A stretch of DNA of 14,325 nucleotides from NCBI GenBank assembly GCA_035301345.1, contig DATGUM010000045.1, positions 1 to 14,325 on the forward strand. Reading direction: 5' to 3'. The position numbers and the translations under genes were made by a program. This document shows positions 1 to 7,157 of the stretch, one piece after another. Numbering within the stretch: the stretch's first letter is position 1; every line of letters starts with the position of its first letter. The DNA comes from CALAMD01 sp035301345 (GTDB taxonomy: Bacteria; Bacillota; Bacilli; Bacillales; Amphibacillaceae). Below the pieces are notes generated by a model that made no database searches, was not told where the DNA came from, and worked only from the letters and a program-made list of their open reading frames with translations.

Positions 1-62
1 TCCCTAGAACCGACATGATAATGGAGGTTCTAGAAGTTGAGGTCGTCCCACGGCAAGCGTAG
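1..62 (+). CDS. 3' end of an unidentified gene (partial)
   Basis: One plus-strand frame is open from the left edge (phase begins at base 3) to a TAG at 60-62. The other two plus frames hit stops within the first 20 bases. The visible tail reads PRTDMIMEVLEVEVVPRQA, which has the composition of an ordinary soluble protein C-terminus, and the stretch is more GC-rich than the noncoding DNA after it. I do not recognise the family. Nineteen codons is short enough for an open frame to arise by chance, so the call rests mostly on composition and on the AT-rich noncoding sequence beginning just after the stop. A perfect 8-base inverted repeat (4-11 with 26-33) lies inside it. Confidence 0.4.
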   Translation, partial: PRTDMIMEVLEVEVVPRQA

Positions 63-102
63 TATAGTTCTGAAACGATCACTCGCGAAAAATGAAGTAT
101 AT

Positions 103-117
103 ATCACCTGAGGTGAT
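103..117. repeat. 15-base near-perfect palindrome in the intergenic region
   Basis: ATCACCTGAGGTGAT is a perfect inverted repeat of two 7-base arms around a single G. It lies in the noncoding stretch 63-339, 222 bases before the chemotaxis receptor start. As RNA it could form a 6-bp stem with a TGA loop, but no T-run follows, so it is a poor intrinsic terminator. As DNA the symmetry suits a dimeric regulator. I cannot match it to a known operator. The rest of 63-339 is AT-rich and shows only a weak promoter-like pair. Confidence 0.4.
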
Positions 118-192
118 TAAAGAGTCATTTAATAAAAATAATCTATACAAAAGATGGTATTTTGAACGTATATATTAAATACCCGCAAATAA

Positions 193-220
193 TTGACTTA
201 ATTATCATTATTCATACTAT
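193..220 (+). promoter_or_regulatory. Possible sigma-A promoter for the chemotaxis receptor
   Basis: TTGACT (193-198) and TACTAT (215-220) are separated by 16 bases and match the vegetative consensus at 5/6 and 4/6 positions. The leader to the start at 340 would be about 110 bases. A second weak pair overlaps it: TTGAAT at 220-225 with TAATAT 17 bases later. The AT-rich context makes chance matches common. I saw no sigma-D motif (TAAA with a downstream GCCGATAT-like box), which is usual for Bacillus motility genes. Confidence 0.25.
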
Positions 221-339
221 TGAATAAAAAGTCACAATAATGTAATATGTTCCTTAGGTATTTAGATTCAAATGCGTGACTTTATCATGAGAATAAATTG
301 TTTAGATGGTGTTAAATCTATTGAACAGGGGATGGAACA

Positions 340-2034
340 ATGAACAGATTAATTAAAGCACGAACGATAAGAATGAGAATTATCATCGGGTTCTCTTTTG
401 TATTCCTACTTATTATCGGATTAGGTGCGTATAACTTTTTCGTTTTGAAAAATATTAATGAACGTTCAGAAAGTGTTATTGATGAGGACTTACCACTAAT
501 GATTGCGGATAGTCAGATTGAATCTTCACTTGCTAACCGCATAGGAACGATTCGGGGATATTTACTTTCAGGTGATGATTTTTATAAAGAATTGTTTGAG
601 AACTATACTGAGATGGGTTATACATATATGGATATCGTCAAAGACGTTGATTTTAATGACGATTATCAAGCATTATTTCAACAAGTTGAGGACTGGGAAT
701 CATTCATTCGTTCAGACGTTTTCGGAGAATACGATAAAGGAAATGAAGATGTTGCTCTTGATAATTTGTTAGCAGCAAATGATGACTTCTCAGCGATGAT
801 TACACTGTTTCAAGAGAATGCTGTTGAACGAGAAGAAATGATTATTGCACAAGAGAAAGATACACTACAAAGTGGAGAACAGACGATATTTATCGGTCTT
901 ATCGTAACACTCGGTGTGATTATCTTAGGTTACGTCTCTGGGTCTGTAACAGCTAACTCGATTTCTAGACCACTTACAAAAGTGAAGAATAGAATGTCAG
1001 AGCTTGCTAAAGGTGATTTAACGCAACCAGAAATAACATTCAATTTTGATGATGAAATTAGCGAACTAATTGCAGCAACTAATGACATGCAAAGTAATAT
1101 GAAAGATTTATTAGGAAAAATTTCCGACGTTTCAGAAACTGTTAAAGTGTCAAGTGCGGAATTATCAAGCTCAGCAGAAGAAGTTCGTATCGGGTCTGAC
1201 GTTGTTGCACAAACGATGGAAGACTTAGCTTCAGGAACAGAATCACAAGCAACGAATATTAATGATTTGTCTAGTGCGATGTCAACATTTACTAGCCGCG
1301 TACAAAATGCTAATGAAAGCGGAGAGACGATTGAGTCGACGTCAGCGGATGTCCTTCATATGACAAAAGAAGGCGCACGCTTGATGTCAAGTTCATCGGA
1401 TCAAATGAATATGATTGATCAAATTGTTCACGATGCTGTTCAAAAAGTTGAAGGACTAAACGTTCAAACACAGCAAATATCAGAATTAATTTCCGTGATT
1501 CATGATATTGCAGATCAGACGAACTTACTCGCACTTAATGCGGCAATTGAAGCAGCAAGAGCAGGAGAGCATGGGCAAGGGTTTGCAGTCGTTGCGGATG
1601 AAGTACGTAAATTAGCAGAACAAGTTTCAAGTTCAGTCGCAGATATTACGAACATCGTTAGTAATATTCAAACAGAATCAACGAATGTAACGGAGTCATT
1701 ACAAACAGGATATACGGAAGTTGAACAAGGAACGAGCCAAATCGCTCAAACGGAAGAGACGTTTTCAAGCATTAGTCATGCAGTTACGAATATGGTAACG
1801 AACATTCAAGAGATTGCGACGAACTTAACGGATATCTCAGATAATAGTGAACGCATGAACGATTCGATTCAGGAAGTAGCAGCAGTGTCAGAAGAAACAG
1901 CGGCAGGCGTTGAACAAACATCTGCTCAAGCAGAAGAAGCGACGAGTACGATGGTTGAAATTTCTAATTACTCATCAAAGCTCAATAAATTATCGGATGA
2001 ATTAAATGAATTACTTCAATCATTTAAGTTATAA
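340..2034 (+). CDS. Methyl-accepting chemotaxis protein (transmembrane receptor)
   Basis: A 564-residue receptor that senses a ligand outside the membrane and controls the CheA/CheW kinase complex inside. It has a short basic N-terminus and TM1 at about 13-36. An extracellular helical sensor follows at about 37-180, probably of the four-helix-bundle/CHASE3 class given its IRGYLLSGDD element near 71-80. TM2 is at about 182-204, a HAMP linker at about 205-258, and the long coiled-coil signalling domain at about 270-550. The conserved hairpin tip (EAARAGEHGQGFAVVADEVR, 404-423) is intact, as is the flanking heptad pattern. The start is supported by AGGGGA at 327-332, seven bases before the ATG. 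No che gene lies next to it, so it is a stand-alone receptor working with a signalling system encoded elsewhere. The ligand cannot be inferred. No convincing terminator follows it. Confidence 0.95.
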   Translation: MNRLIKARTIRMRIIIGFSFVFLLIIGLGAYNFFVLKNINERSESVIDEDLPLMIADSQIESSLANRIGTIRGYLLSGDDFYKELFENYTEMGYTYMDIVKDVDFNDDYQALFQQVEDWESFIRSDVFGEYDKGNEDVALDNLLAANDDFSAMITLFQENAVEREEMIIAQEKDTLQSGEQTIFIGLIVTLGVIILGYVSGSVTANSISRPLTKVKNRMSELAKGDLTQPEITFNFDDEISELIAATNDMQSNMKDLLGKISDVSETVKVSSAELSSSAEEVRIGSDVVAQTMEDLASGTESQATNINDLSSAMSTFTSRVQNANESGETIESTSADVLHMTKEGARLMSSSSDQMNMIDQIVHDAVQKVEGLNVQTQQISELISVIHDIADQTNLLALNAAIEAARAGEHGQGFAVVADEVRKLAEQVSSSVADITNIVSNIQTESTNVTESLQTGYTEVEQGTSQIAQTEETFSSISHAVTNMVTNIQEIATNLTDISDNSERMNDSIQEVAAVSEETAAGVEQTSAQAEEATSTMVEISNYSSKLNKLSDELNELLQSFKL

Positions 2035-2074
2035 TAACGCTTTGCTAACTCGCTACCAATAGGTCTAAAGGCCA

Positions 2075-2103
2075 TTGACATCCATTAGTGATTCATATAT
2101 TCT
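2075..2103 (+). promoter_or_regulatory. Probable sigma-A promoter of the carboxypeptidase-peptide transporter operon
   Basis: A perfect -35 hexamer TTGACA (2075-2080) is followed after 17 bases by TATTCT (2098-2103). A better -10, TATATT (2096-2101), overlaps it at a short 15-base spacing. Transcription would begin near 2110 and give a leader of about 160 bases before the ATG at 2268. This is the best promoter candidate in the 233-base gap after the chemoreceptor. Confidence 0.5.
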
Positions 2104-2148
2104 ATTAATAACTTTTTAATCAAATATCTTTTTGGACAGAATTGAATG

Positions 2149-2212
2149 AGGAGCCAACTATTTTCGGTCGAAGGATGATATATATGTCCTTTAGCCAATA
2201 TAATTGGTTCCT
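2149..2212 (+). promoter_or_regulatory. Structured mRNA leader: nested inverted repeats
   Basis: An outer stem pairs AGGAGCCAA (2149-2157) with TTGGTTCCT (2204-2212), nine pairs including one G-U. Inside it an inner stem pairs AAGGAT (2171-2176) with GTCCTT (2186-2191), six pairs including one G-U. Both lie downstream of the probable promoter and upstream of the ribosome binding site of the first operon gene. I do not recognise a known riboswitch, T-box or protein-binding leader. The outer stem is not followed by a clean T-run, so classical attenuation is not evident. Confidence 0.4.
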
Positions 2213-2267
2213 TTCCTTCTGTTTTGTATATTTAAAAGATACGCAGCAGCGTTGGGAGAGACTTATC

Positions 2268-3197
2268 ATGAAAAAAGGAAAGCGTTTAAGCACTGGAGAT
2301 ACGATTGGTATCGTTGCTCCCTCGAGCCCAGCAAAACGAGGGGAAGTAGAAAAAGCAAAAAGTGATTTAGAAGCACTTGGATTTAACGTATATTTAGGCA
2401 AGACATGTTTCAAAAAGCATGGTGGCTATTTAGCAGGTACGATCGAACAGCGCGTGAATGAGCTTCACGACATGTTTGTAGATGAAACGATTGATGGCAT
2501 TATCTGTTTAAGAGGTGGTTATGGTACGCCTCAATTATTAAACGAAATCGACTTTGAACTGATTAAAAACAATCCTAAAGTATTTGTCGGATACAGTGAT
2601 ATTACTGCTTTACATATATCATTCCAGCAAAGAGCAAATCTATGTACGGTTCACGGACCGATGGCCTCCCGTGGTTTAAATTCATTACGAGAACAATCGA
2701 AAAAATATTTATTCCGCACGATTATGGAAAACAAACCGCTCGGTCAGATTGAAAATCCTCAAGAAGAACCGATTAAAACGTTAGTTCCGGGAATAGCACA
2801 AGGGAAAATCATCGGAGGAAACTTAACGTTAATTGCTTCAACAATGGGTACACCTTATGAAATTGATACACAAGGAAAATTATTATTTATTGAAGATGTA
2901 GGTGAAGAACCTTATCGCATTGATCGAATGCTTCATCAGCTAGCGTTAGCAGGCAAGTTTTCTGATGCTGCCGGAGTTATTATTGGTACTTGGTCAGGGT
3001 GTGAACCTAATAAATATGATGGGTGTTTTACGGTAGAACAACTCTTTGAACAAATAATAAAACCATTTAATAAACCGACCATTTATAACGTACAGTCAGG
3101 TCATGATGATTGGAACATGACACTCCCATTTGGAGTTGATACGACGTTAGATGCTACAAAAGGTATCATTCAAGTAAATGAAAGCGTTGTATTATAA
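2268..3197 (+). CDS. LD-carboxypeptidase, peptidase family S66 (MccF/LdcA/YkfA type)
   Basis: A cytoplasmic serine carboxypeptidase of 309 residues, the usual family length. Family members remove the terminal D-alanine from murein tetrapeptides (LdcA) or cleave amide-linked peptide-nucleotide antibiotics (MccF). The S66 Ser-Glu-His triad is visible: Ser110 in VGYSDITALH, Glu209 in LLFIEDVGEE and His279 in SGHDDWNMTLPFG. The N-terminus (GDTIGIVAPSSP) is also typical. I chose ATG 2268 because GGGAGAG (2254-2260) lies seven bases upstream and the family motif begins right after it. The frame stays open upstream to a TTG at 2142, and an ATG at 2184 has AAGGA nearby, but that extension does not look like family sequence. 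The gene heads a peptide-transporter operon, as ykfA follows dpp in B. subtilis, which suggests muropeptide recycling. Immunity against a microcin-like compound is the alternative. Confidence 0.92.
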   Translation: MKKGKRLSTGDTIGIVAPSSPAKRGEVEKAKSDLEALGFNVYLGKTCFKKHGGYLAGTIEQRVNELHDMFVDETIDGIICLRGGYGTPQLLNEIDFELIKNNPKVFVGYSDITALHISFQQRANLCTVHGPMASRGLNSLREQSKKYLFRTIMENKPLGQIENPQEEPIKTLVPGIAQGKIIGGNLTLIASTMGTPYEIDTQGKLLFIEDVGEEPYRIDRMLHQLALAGKFSDAAGVIIGTWSGCEPNKYDGCFTVEQLFEQIIKPFNKPTIYNVQSGHDDWNMTLPFGVDTTLDATKGIIQVNESVVL

Positions 3198-3241
3198 TGG
3201 GGCAGGTTTATCCACGTAGTTAATGATTGGAGTGTAAATAT

Positions 3242-4177
3242 ATGTTACGTTTTATCGTACAACGAGTCATCTTTTCAATCATATCATTATTTATTATCGT
3301 CAGTGCGACTTTCTTTTTAATGAAAGCAGTCCCTGGAAATCCGATATCGAATGAGAATGATGATATACCACAAGAAATTTTAGAAGCAATGTTAGATCAT
3401 TATGGATTAAATGATCCGTTACATATTCAGTACGTAAATTATTTGAAATCTGTCGTTACATGGGATTTAGGACCGTCTTATACATATAAAGGTACAACTG
3501 TTAATGAAATCATTAATTCAGGTTTCCCTGTATCTTTCATTTTAGGGATGACTGCGCTCGTCATAGGTGTGAGTGGTGGACTCATTCTCGGTATCGTTTC
3601 AGCGCTAAATCATAATCGCATGCCCGATTATATGGCGATGATTGTTGCCGTCATTGGTATATCTGTGCCGAACTTTATTTTAGCAGCTTTGTTACAGTAC
3701 GTTTTTGCAATAAAACTCGGCTGGTTACCGGTTGCTAAATGGGGATCACCTAATCAAATTATTTTACCTTCTTTAGCATTAGCAGCTTTACCTTTAGCAT
3801 TTGTCGCCCGTTTGACACGCTCAAGTATGCTCGAAGTGCTCTCTGAAAATTATATTAAAACGGCGAAGTCTAAGGGAATTAAACAGTCAGTTATTACAGT
3901 TAAACATGCGTTAAGAAATGCTATTTTACCTGTTATTACGTATATAGGTCCATTAGCAGTTAGTATTTTAACCGGAACGTTTGTGATTGAAAAAATATTT
4001 GGTATTCCTGGACTAGGGAGCCACTTCGTCATGAGTATTATGAATAGAGATTACACCGTTATTATGGGAACAGCCGTCTTTTACAGTGTACTTTTATTAG
4101 GTGTTATCTTACTCGTGGACTTATCATACGGAATTATTGATCCACGGATAAAATTTTCAAATAAGAAGGAGAGATAG
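3242..4177 (+). CDS. Peptide ABC transporter permease, DppB/OppB type
   Basis: A 311-residue inner-membrane permease, one half of the translocation channel for di- or oligopeptides. The N-terminus MLRFIVQRV followed by a hydrophobic segment (about 9-27) and AVPGNP is characteristic. Further membrane segments fall at about 98-122, 131-157, 174-190, 229-250 and 275-296. The cytoplasmic EAA loop that docks on the ATPases is at about 200-228 (YIKTAKSKG near 204-212). I chose ATG 3242 because TTGGAGTG (3227-3234) lies seven bases upstream. The TTG at 3227 would start inside that binding site and is rejected. The gap to the carboxypeptidase is 44 bases with no terminator, and the next gene starts three bases after this stop. 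Confidence 0.95.
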   Translation: MLRFIVQRVIFSIISLFIIVSATFFLMKAVPGNPISNENDDIPQEILEAMLDHYGLNDPLHIQYVNYLKSVVTWDLGPSYTYKGTTVNEIINSGFPVSFILGMTALVIGVSGGLILGIVSALNHNRMPDYMAMIVAVIGISVPNFILAALLQYVFAIKLGWLPVAKWGSPNQIILPSLALAALPLAFVARLTRSSMLEVLSENYIKTAKSKGIKQSVITVKHALRNAILPVITYIGPLAVSILTGTFVIEKIFGIPGLGSHFVMSIMNRDYTVIMGTAVFYSVLLLGVILLVDLSYGIIDPRIKFSNKKER

Positions 4178-4180
4178 GCG

Positions 4181-5107
4181 ATGAAGCAACAATTAAGTGA
4201 AGAAATGTTTCGGCCAGTAGATAAAGATGTTGCTCGTCACGATGAAGTAGCAGATGCTGAGCCTAGTCTTTCCTTTTGGCAAGATGCTTGGCGGCGTTTA
4301 AAACAAAATAAATTAGCGATGGCAGGCTTTTGGGCAATTATTTTATTAATAATTATGTCTATTGTCGGCCCGTGGATTAATGAATTTACATATGAACAAC
4401 AAAATTTAGTGATGAAAAACATGGGGCCAAGCGCTGAGCATTGGTTCGGAACGGATAGTTTCGGTCGTGATTTATTTACGCGTACGTGGTATGGAGCACG
4501 AATTTCTCTTTTCATCGGAATAACAGCTGCACTCATTGACTTAATTATTGGTGTCATTTGGGGCGGTATAGCTGGTTATTACGGTGGAAAAGTAGACGAA
4601 TTTATGATGCGTTTTTGTGATATTTTATACGGACTACCATATATGTTAGTCGTTGTTTTATTAATGGTCGTTTTAGGTCAAGGTATTTTTACGATTATTA
4701 TTGCAATGACAATTACTGGTTGGGTCGGAATGGCGCGTATTGTTCGCGGAGAAGTCCTGCGCTTAAAAGAACAGGAATACGTTTTAGCGAGTCAGTCGCT
4801 AGGCGCAAAAACATCTCGCGTTCTCTTTAAGCATTTAATTCCAAATGCGCTCGGGCCAATCTTAGTAACATTAACGTTAACAATTCCAAATGCTATTTTT
4901 ACAGAAGCATTTTTAAGTTTCCTCGGTCTCGGTGTTCAGGCACCGATTGCGAGTTGGGGAACGATGACGAATGATGGTTTAGAGTCATTAAGGTATTACC
5001 CGTGGTTACTATTTTTCCCAGCAACATTTATTAGTATTACGATGTTAGCATTTAACGTGTTAGGCGATGGATTGCGTGATGCATTAGATCCACGCTTACG
5101 TAAATAA
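4181..5107 (+). CDS. Peptide ABC transporter permease, DppC/OppC type
   Basis: The second channel subunit, 308 residues, which pairs with the DppB-type permease. A cytoplasmic N-terminus (about 1-45) precedes TM1 (about 47-65). The extracytoplasmic signature HWFGTDSFGRDLFTR (87-101) is diagnostic of the OppC/DppC family. More membrane segments follow at about 108-133, 150-168, 170-186, 226-243 and 275-296, and the EAA loop sits at about 196-224 (EYVLASQSLGAK). A strong site AAGGAGAG (4166-4173) lies seven bases before the ATG and overlaps the end of the upstream gene, so translation is probably coupled. Confidence 0.95.
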   Translation: MKQQLSEEMFRPVDKDVARHDEVADAEPSLSFWQDAWRRLKQNKLAMAGFWAIILLIIMSIVGPWINEFTYEQQNLVMKNMGPSAEHWFGTDSFGRDLFTRTWYGARISLFIGITAALIDLIIGVIWGGIAGYYGGKVDEFMMRFCDILYGLPYMLVVVLLMVVLGQGIFTIIIAMTITGWVGMARIVRGEVLRLKEQEYVLASQSLGAKTSRVLFKHLIPNALGPILVTLTLTIPNAIFTEAFLSFLGLGVQAPIASWGTMTNDGLESLRYYPWLLFFPATFISITMLAFNVLGDGLRDALDPRLRK

Positions 5108-5134
5108 GGTTTGCTTGTGAGGAGTGGACGGTAA

Positions 5135-6118
5135 ATGAGTAAAGTATTAGAAGTCAATGATTTACACGTATCGTTTCAGACGTATAAAGGTGAAGTGAAA
5201 GCTGTAAGAGGCGTTGATTTCACTATAAATAAAGGTGAGTTTGTTGCTATTGTCGGTGAATCTGGTTGCGGTAAAACTGTCACATCAGAAACGATTATGG
5301 GTCTTTTACCAACTCCCCCTGGATTTATCAAACAAGGTGAAATAATTTTTCAAGGGGAAGACTTAGTCAAAAAATCAAATCGTGAGATGAATGCTATTCG
5401 TGGCCGTGATATTGGAATGATTTTTCAAGATCCAATGACTTCATTAAACCCAACGATGAAAATTGGCGAGCAAATTGCTGAAGGTTTGCGCAATCACCAC
5501 CGATTATCAAAGAAAGAAGCGACAGGGCGTGCGTTAGAAGTATTAAAACTCGTAGGCATTCCGAATCCTGAAGAAAGACTTGAACAGTACCCCCATCAAT
5601 TTAGTGGTGGTATGAGGCAGCGAGTGATGATTGCCATTGCGTTAGCTAGTGAACCAGCATTATTAATTGCTGATGAGCCGACGACTGCTCTAGATGTTAC
5701 GATTCAAGCGCAGATTTTATCGTTGATGAAAGATTTACAAGAACGATTAGAAACGTCAACAATATTAATTACACATGACTTAGGTGTCGTTGCTGAAGTA
5801 TGTGACAAAGTGATTGTTATGTATGCTGGTAAAGTCGTTGAAACAGGAACAGTCGATGAAGTGTTTTATGATCCACAACATCCGTATACGAAAGGGTTGT
5901 TAGAATCTGTTCCGAGACTTGATCAACAGGAGGAACTCATACCGATTCACGGAACGCCACCTGAATTGCTGCACCCGCCAAAAGGATGTAGTTTTGCAGA
6001 TCGTTGTAAGTATGCCATGAACGTCTGTTTAGAACACGATGCTGAGCTGGAAGATATATCAAGTACACAGCGAGTTGCCTGTTGGTTACAACATCCATTT
6101 GCAAAAAAAGCTGAGTAA
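5135..6118 (+). CDS. Peptide ABC transporter ATP-binding protein, DppD/OppD type
   Basis: One of two ATPases driving peptide import, 327 residues. Visible motifs are Walker A GESGCGKT (41-48), Q-loop Gln98 in MIFQDP, ABC signature FSGGMRQR (156-163), Walker B LLIADE (Glu181 the catalytic base) and the H-loop His214. The C-terminal oligopeptide-transporter extension (about 230-327) carries four cysteines at 285, 291, 298 and 316. Comparable cysteines in some DppD proteins have been reported to hold an iron-sulfur cluster; whether they do here is inference. GAGGAG (5119-5124) lies 10 bases upstream of the ATG. The gap to the preceding permease is 27 bases with no terminator. Confidence 0.95.
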   Translation: MSKVLEVNDLHVSFQTYKGEVKAVRGVDFTINKGEFVAIVGESGCGKTVTSETIMGLLPTPPGFIKQGEIIFQGEDLVKKSNREMNAIRGRDIGMIFQDPMTSLNPTMKIGEQIAEGLRNHHRLSKKEATGRALEVLKLVGIPNPEERLEQYPHQFSGGMRQRVMIAIALASEPALLIADEPTTALDVTIQAQILSLMKDLQERLETSTILITHDLGVVAEVCDKVIVMYAGKVVETGTVDEVFYDPQHPYTKGLLESVPRLDQQEELIPIHGTPPELLHPPKGCSFADRCKYAMNVCLEHDAELEDISSTQRVACWLQHPFAKKAE

Positions 6119-6123
6119 GTGTG

Positions 6124-6130
6124 AAAGGAG
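6124..6130 (+). promoter_or_regulatory. Ribosome binding site that fixes a GTG start for oppF-type gene
   Basis: AAAGGAG (6124-6130) directly abuts the ATG at 6131, leaving no spacer, whereas the in-frame GTG at 6140 lies nine bases downstream at normal spacing. The GTG is therefore the better initiation codon, making the protein three residues shorter than an ATG-based call. Confidence 0.75.
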
Positions 6131-6139
6131 ATGGCTTTC

Positions 6140-7111
6140 GTGCAAAAGAGTGAAAATATTATTGAGGTCAATCATTTAGTAAAGCATTTTGGAAGTGGTC
6201 AATCAGTCGTAAAAGCAGTTGATGATGTTAGTTTTACGATGGATTACGGTGAGACACTCGGTGTCGTCGGTGAATCTGGCTGTGGTAAATCAACACTCGG
6301 TCGAACGATGATGCGCTTATATGAAGCGACTGAAGGATCAGTTTATTTTGAAGGAAAAGATATTCATTCGATGTCACGGAAAGAATTACTCCCGTTACGG
6401 AGAGACATTCAAATGATCTTTCAAGATCCGTACGCATCACTAAATCCGCGTATGACTGTTGAAGAAATTATCGGCGAATCGATAGACATTCATCGGTTAG
6501 CACGTGGTAAAGAGAGAAAAGAACGTATTAAAGAGCTCCTTGAGCTTGTCGGACTAAGACCTAGTCATATGAATAGATACCCTCATGAGTTTAGTGGGGG
6601 CCAGTGTCAAAGAATTGGTATTGCTCGAGCGTTGGCAGTAGAGCCGAAAGTAATTATTTGTGATGAGCCAATCTCTGCTCTCGACGTATCCGTTCAAGCA
6701 CAAGTCATTAATTTATTAGAAAAATTACAACGTGATATGGGACTTACATATTTATTTATTGCTCATGACTTATCGATGGTAAAACATATTAGTGATCGTG
6801 TGGCAGTTATGTATTTAGGTAAAGTGGCAGAGTTAGCGTCTAGTGAAGAACTGTATGAAAACCCGCTACATCCATATACGAAATCTTTATTATCATCTAT
6901 TCCGATACCTGATCCAGAGGTGAATCGTACACGAGAAAAAGTCATTTTAAAAGGTGACGTTCCGAGCCCAATGGATCCACCATCAGGGTGTCGTTTTAGA
7001 ACACGTTGTCCTGTTGCTATGGACATATGTGCAAAAGTAGAACCGAAGTGGCAAGAAGTAGAAAAAGACCATTTCGTTGCTTGTCATTTATATGAGACAA
7101 CAGAAAAATAA
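6140..7111 (+). CDS. Peptide ABC transporter ATP-binding protein, DppF/OppF type
   Basis: The second ATPase of the transporter, 323 residues from the GTG at 6140. Motifs are Walker A GESGCGKS (44-51), Q-loop Gln95 in MIFQDPYASLNPR, signature FSGGQCQR (151-158), Walker B VIICDE (Glu176) and the H-loop His209. The signature is unusual: the residue after SGGQ is Cys156 where Arg is normal (SGGQRQR), which a single C-to-T change in the codon (CGT to TGT) would produce. The C-terminal extension contains cysteines at 284, 290, 297 and 315, with the same spacing as in the partner ATPase. The nucleotide-binding residues otherwise look complete, so the protein is probably active. It starts 21 bases after the oppD-type stop. 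Confidence 0.94.
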   Translation: MQKSENIIEVNHLVKHFGSGQSVVKAVDDVSFTMDYGETLGVVGESGCGKSTLGRTMMRLYEATEGSVYFEGKDIHSMSRKELLPLRRDIQMIFQDPYASLNPRMTVEEIIGESIDIHRLARGKERKERIKELLELVGLRPSHMNRYPHEFSGGQCQRIGIARALAVEPKVIICDEPISALDVSVQAQVINLLEKLQRDMGLTYLFIAHDLSMVKHISDRVAVMYLGKVAELASSEELYENPLHPYTKSLLSSIPIPDPEVNRTREKVILKGDVPSPMDPPSGCRFRTRCPVAMDICAKVEPKWQEVEKDHFVACHLYETTEK

Positions 7112-7157
7112 TCTGTTGCCTTTAATATAAAAACATTTTAAAGGGGAGAGTGTTTAA

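Noticed and set aside
63..339. Sigma-D promoter for the chemotaxis receptor
   Set aside because: TAAA tetramers occur, but none has a GCCGATAT-like box about 15 bases downstream.
2035..2074. Terminator after the chemotaxis receptor
   Set aside because: Only a three-pair hairpin (ACC/GGT) without a T-run is visible, which is not enough to call.
2142..2267. N-terminal extension of the S66 carboxypeptidase starting at TTG 2142 or ATG 2184
   Set aside because: The extension lies in probable leader RNA and does not look like family sequence. ATG 2268 has a well-spaced GGGAGAG, and the conserved N-terminus follows it directly. The 2184 start is kept only as an alternative.
4237..4557. Minus-strand open frame of 106 codons opposite the DppC-type permease
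   Set aside because: It is the antisense shadow of a well-defined permease gene, with no supporting start signals.
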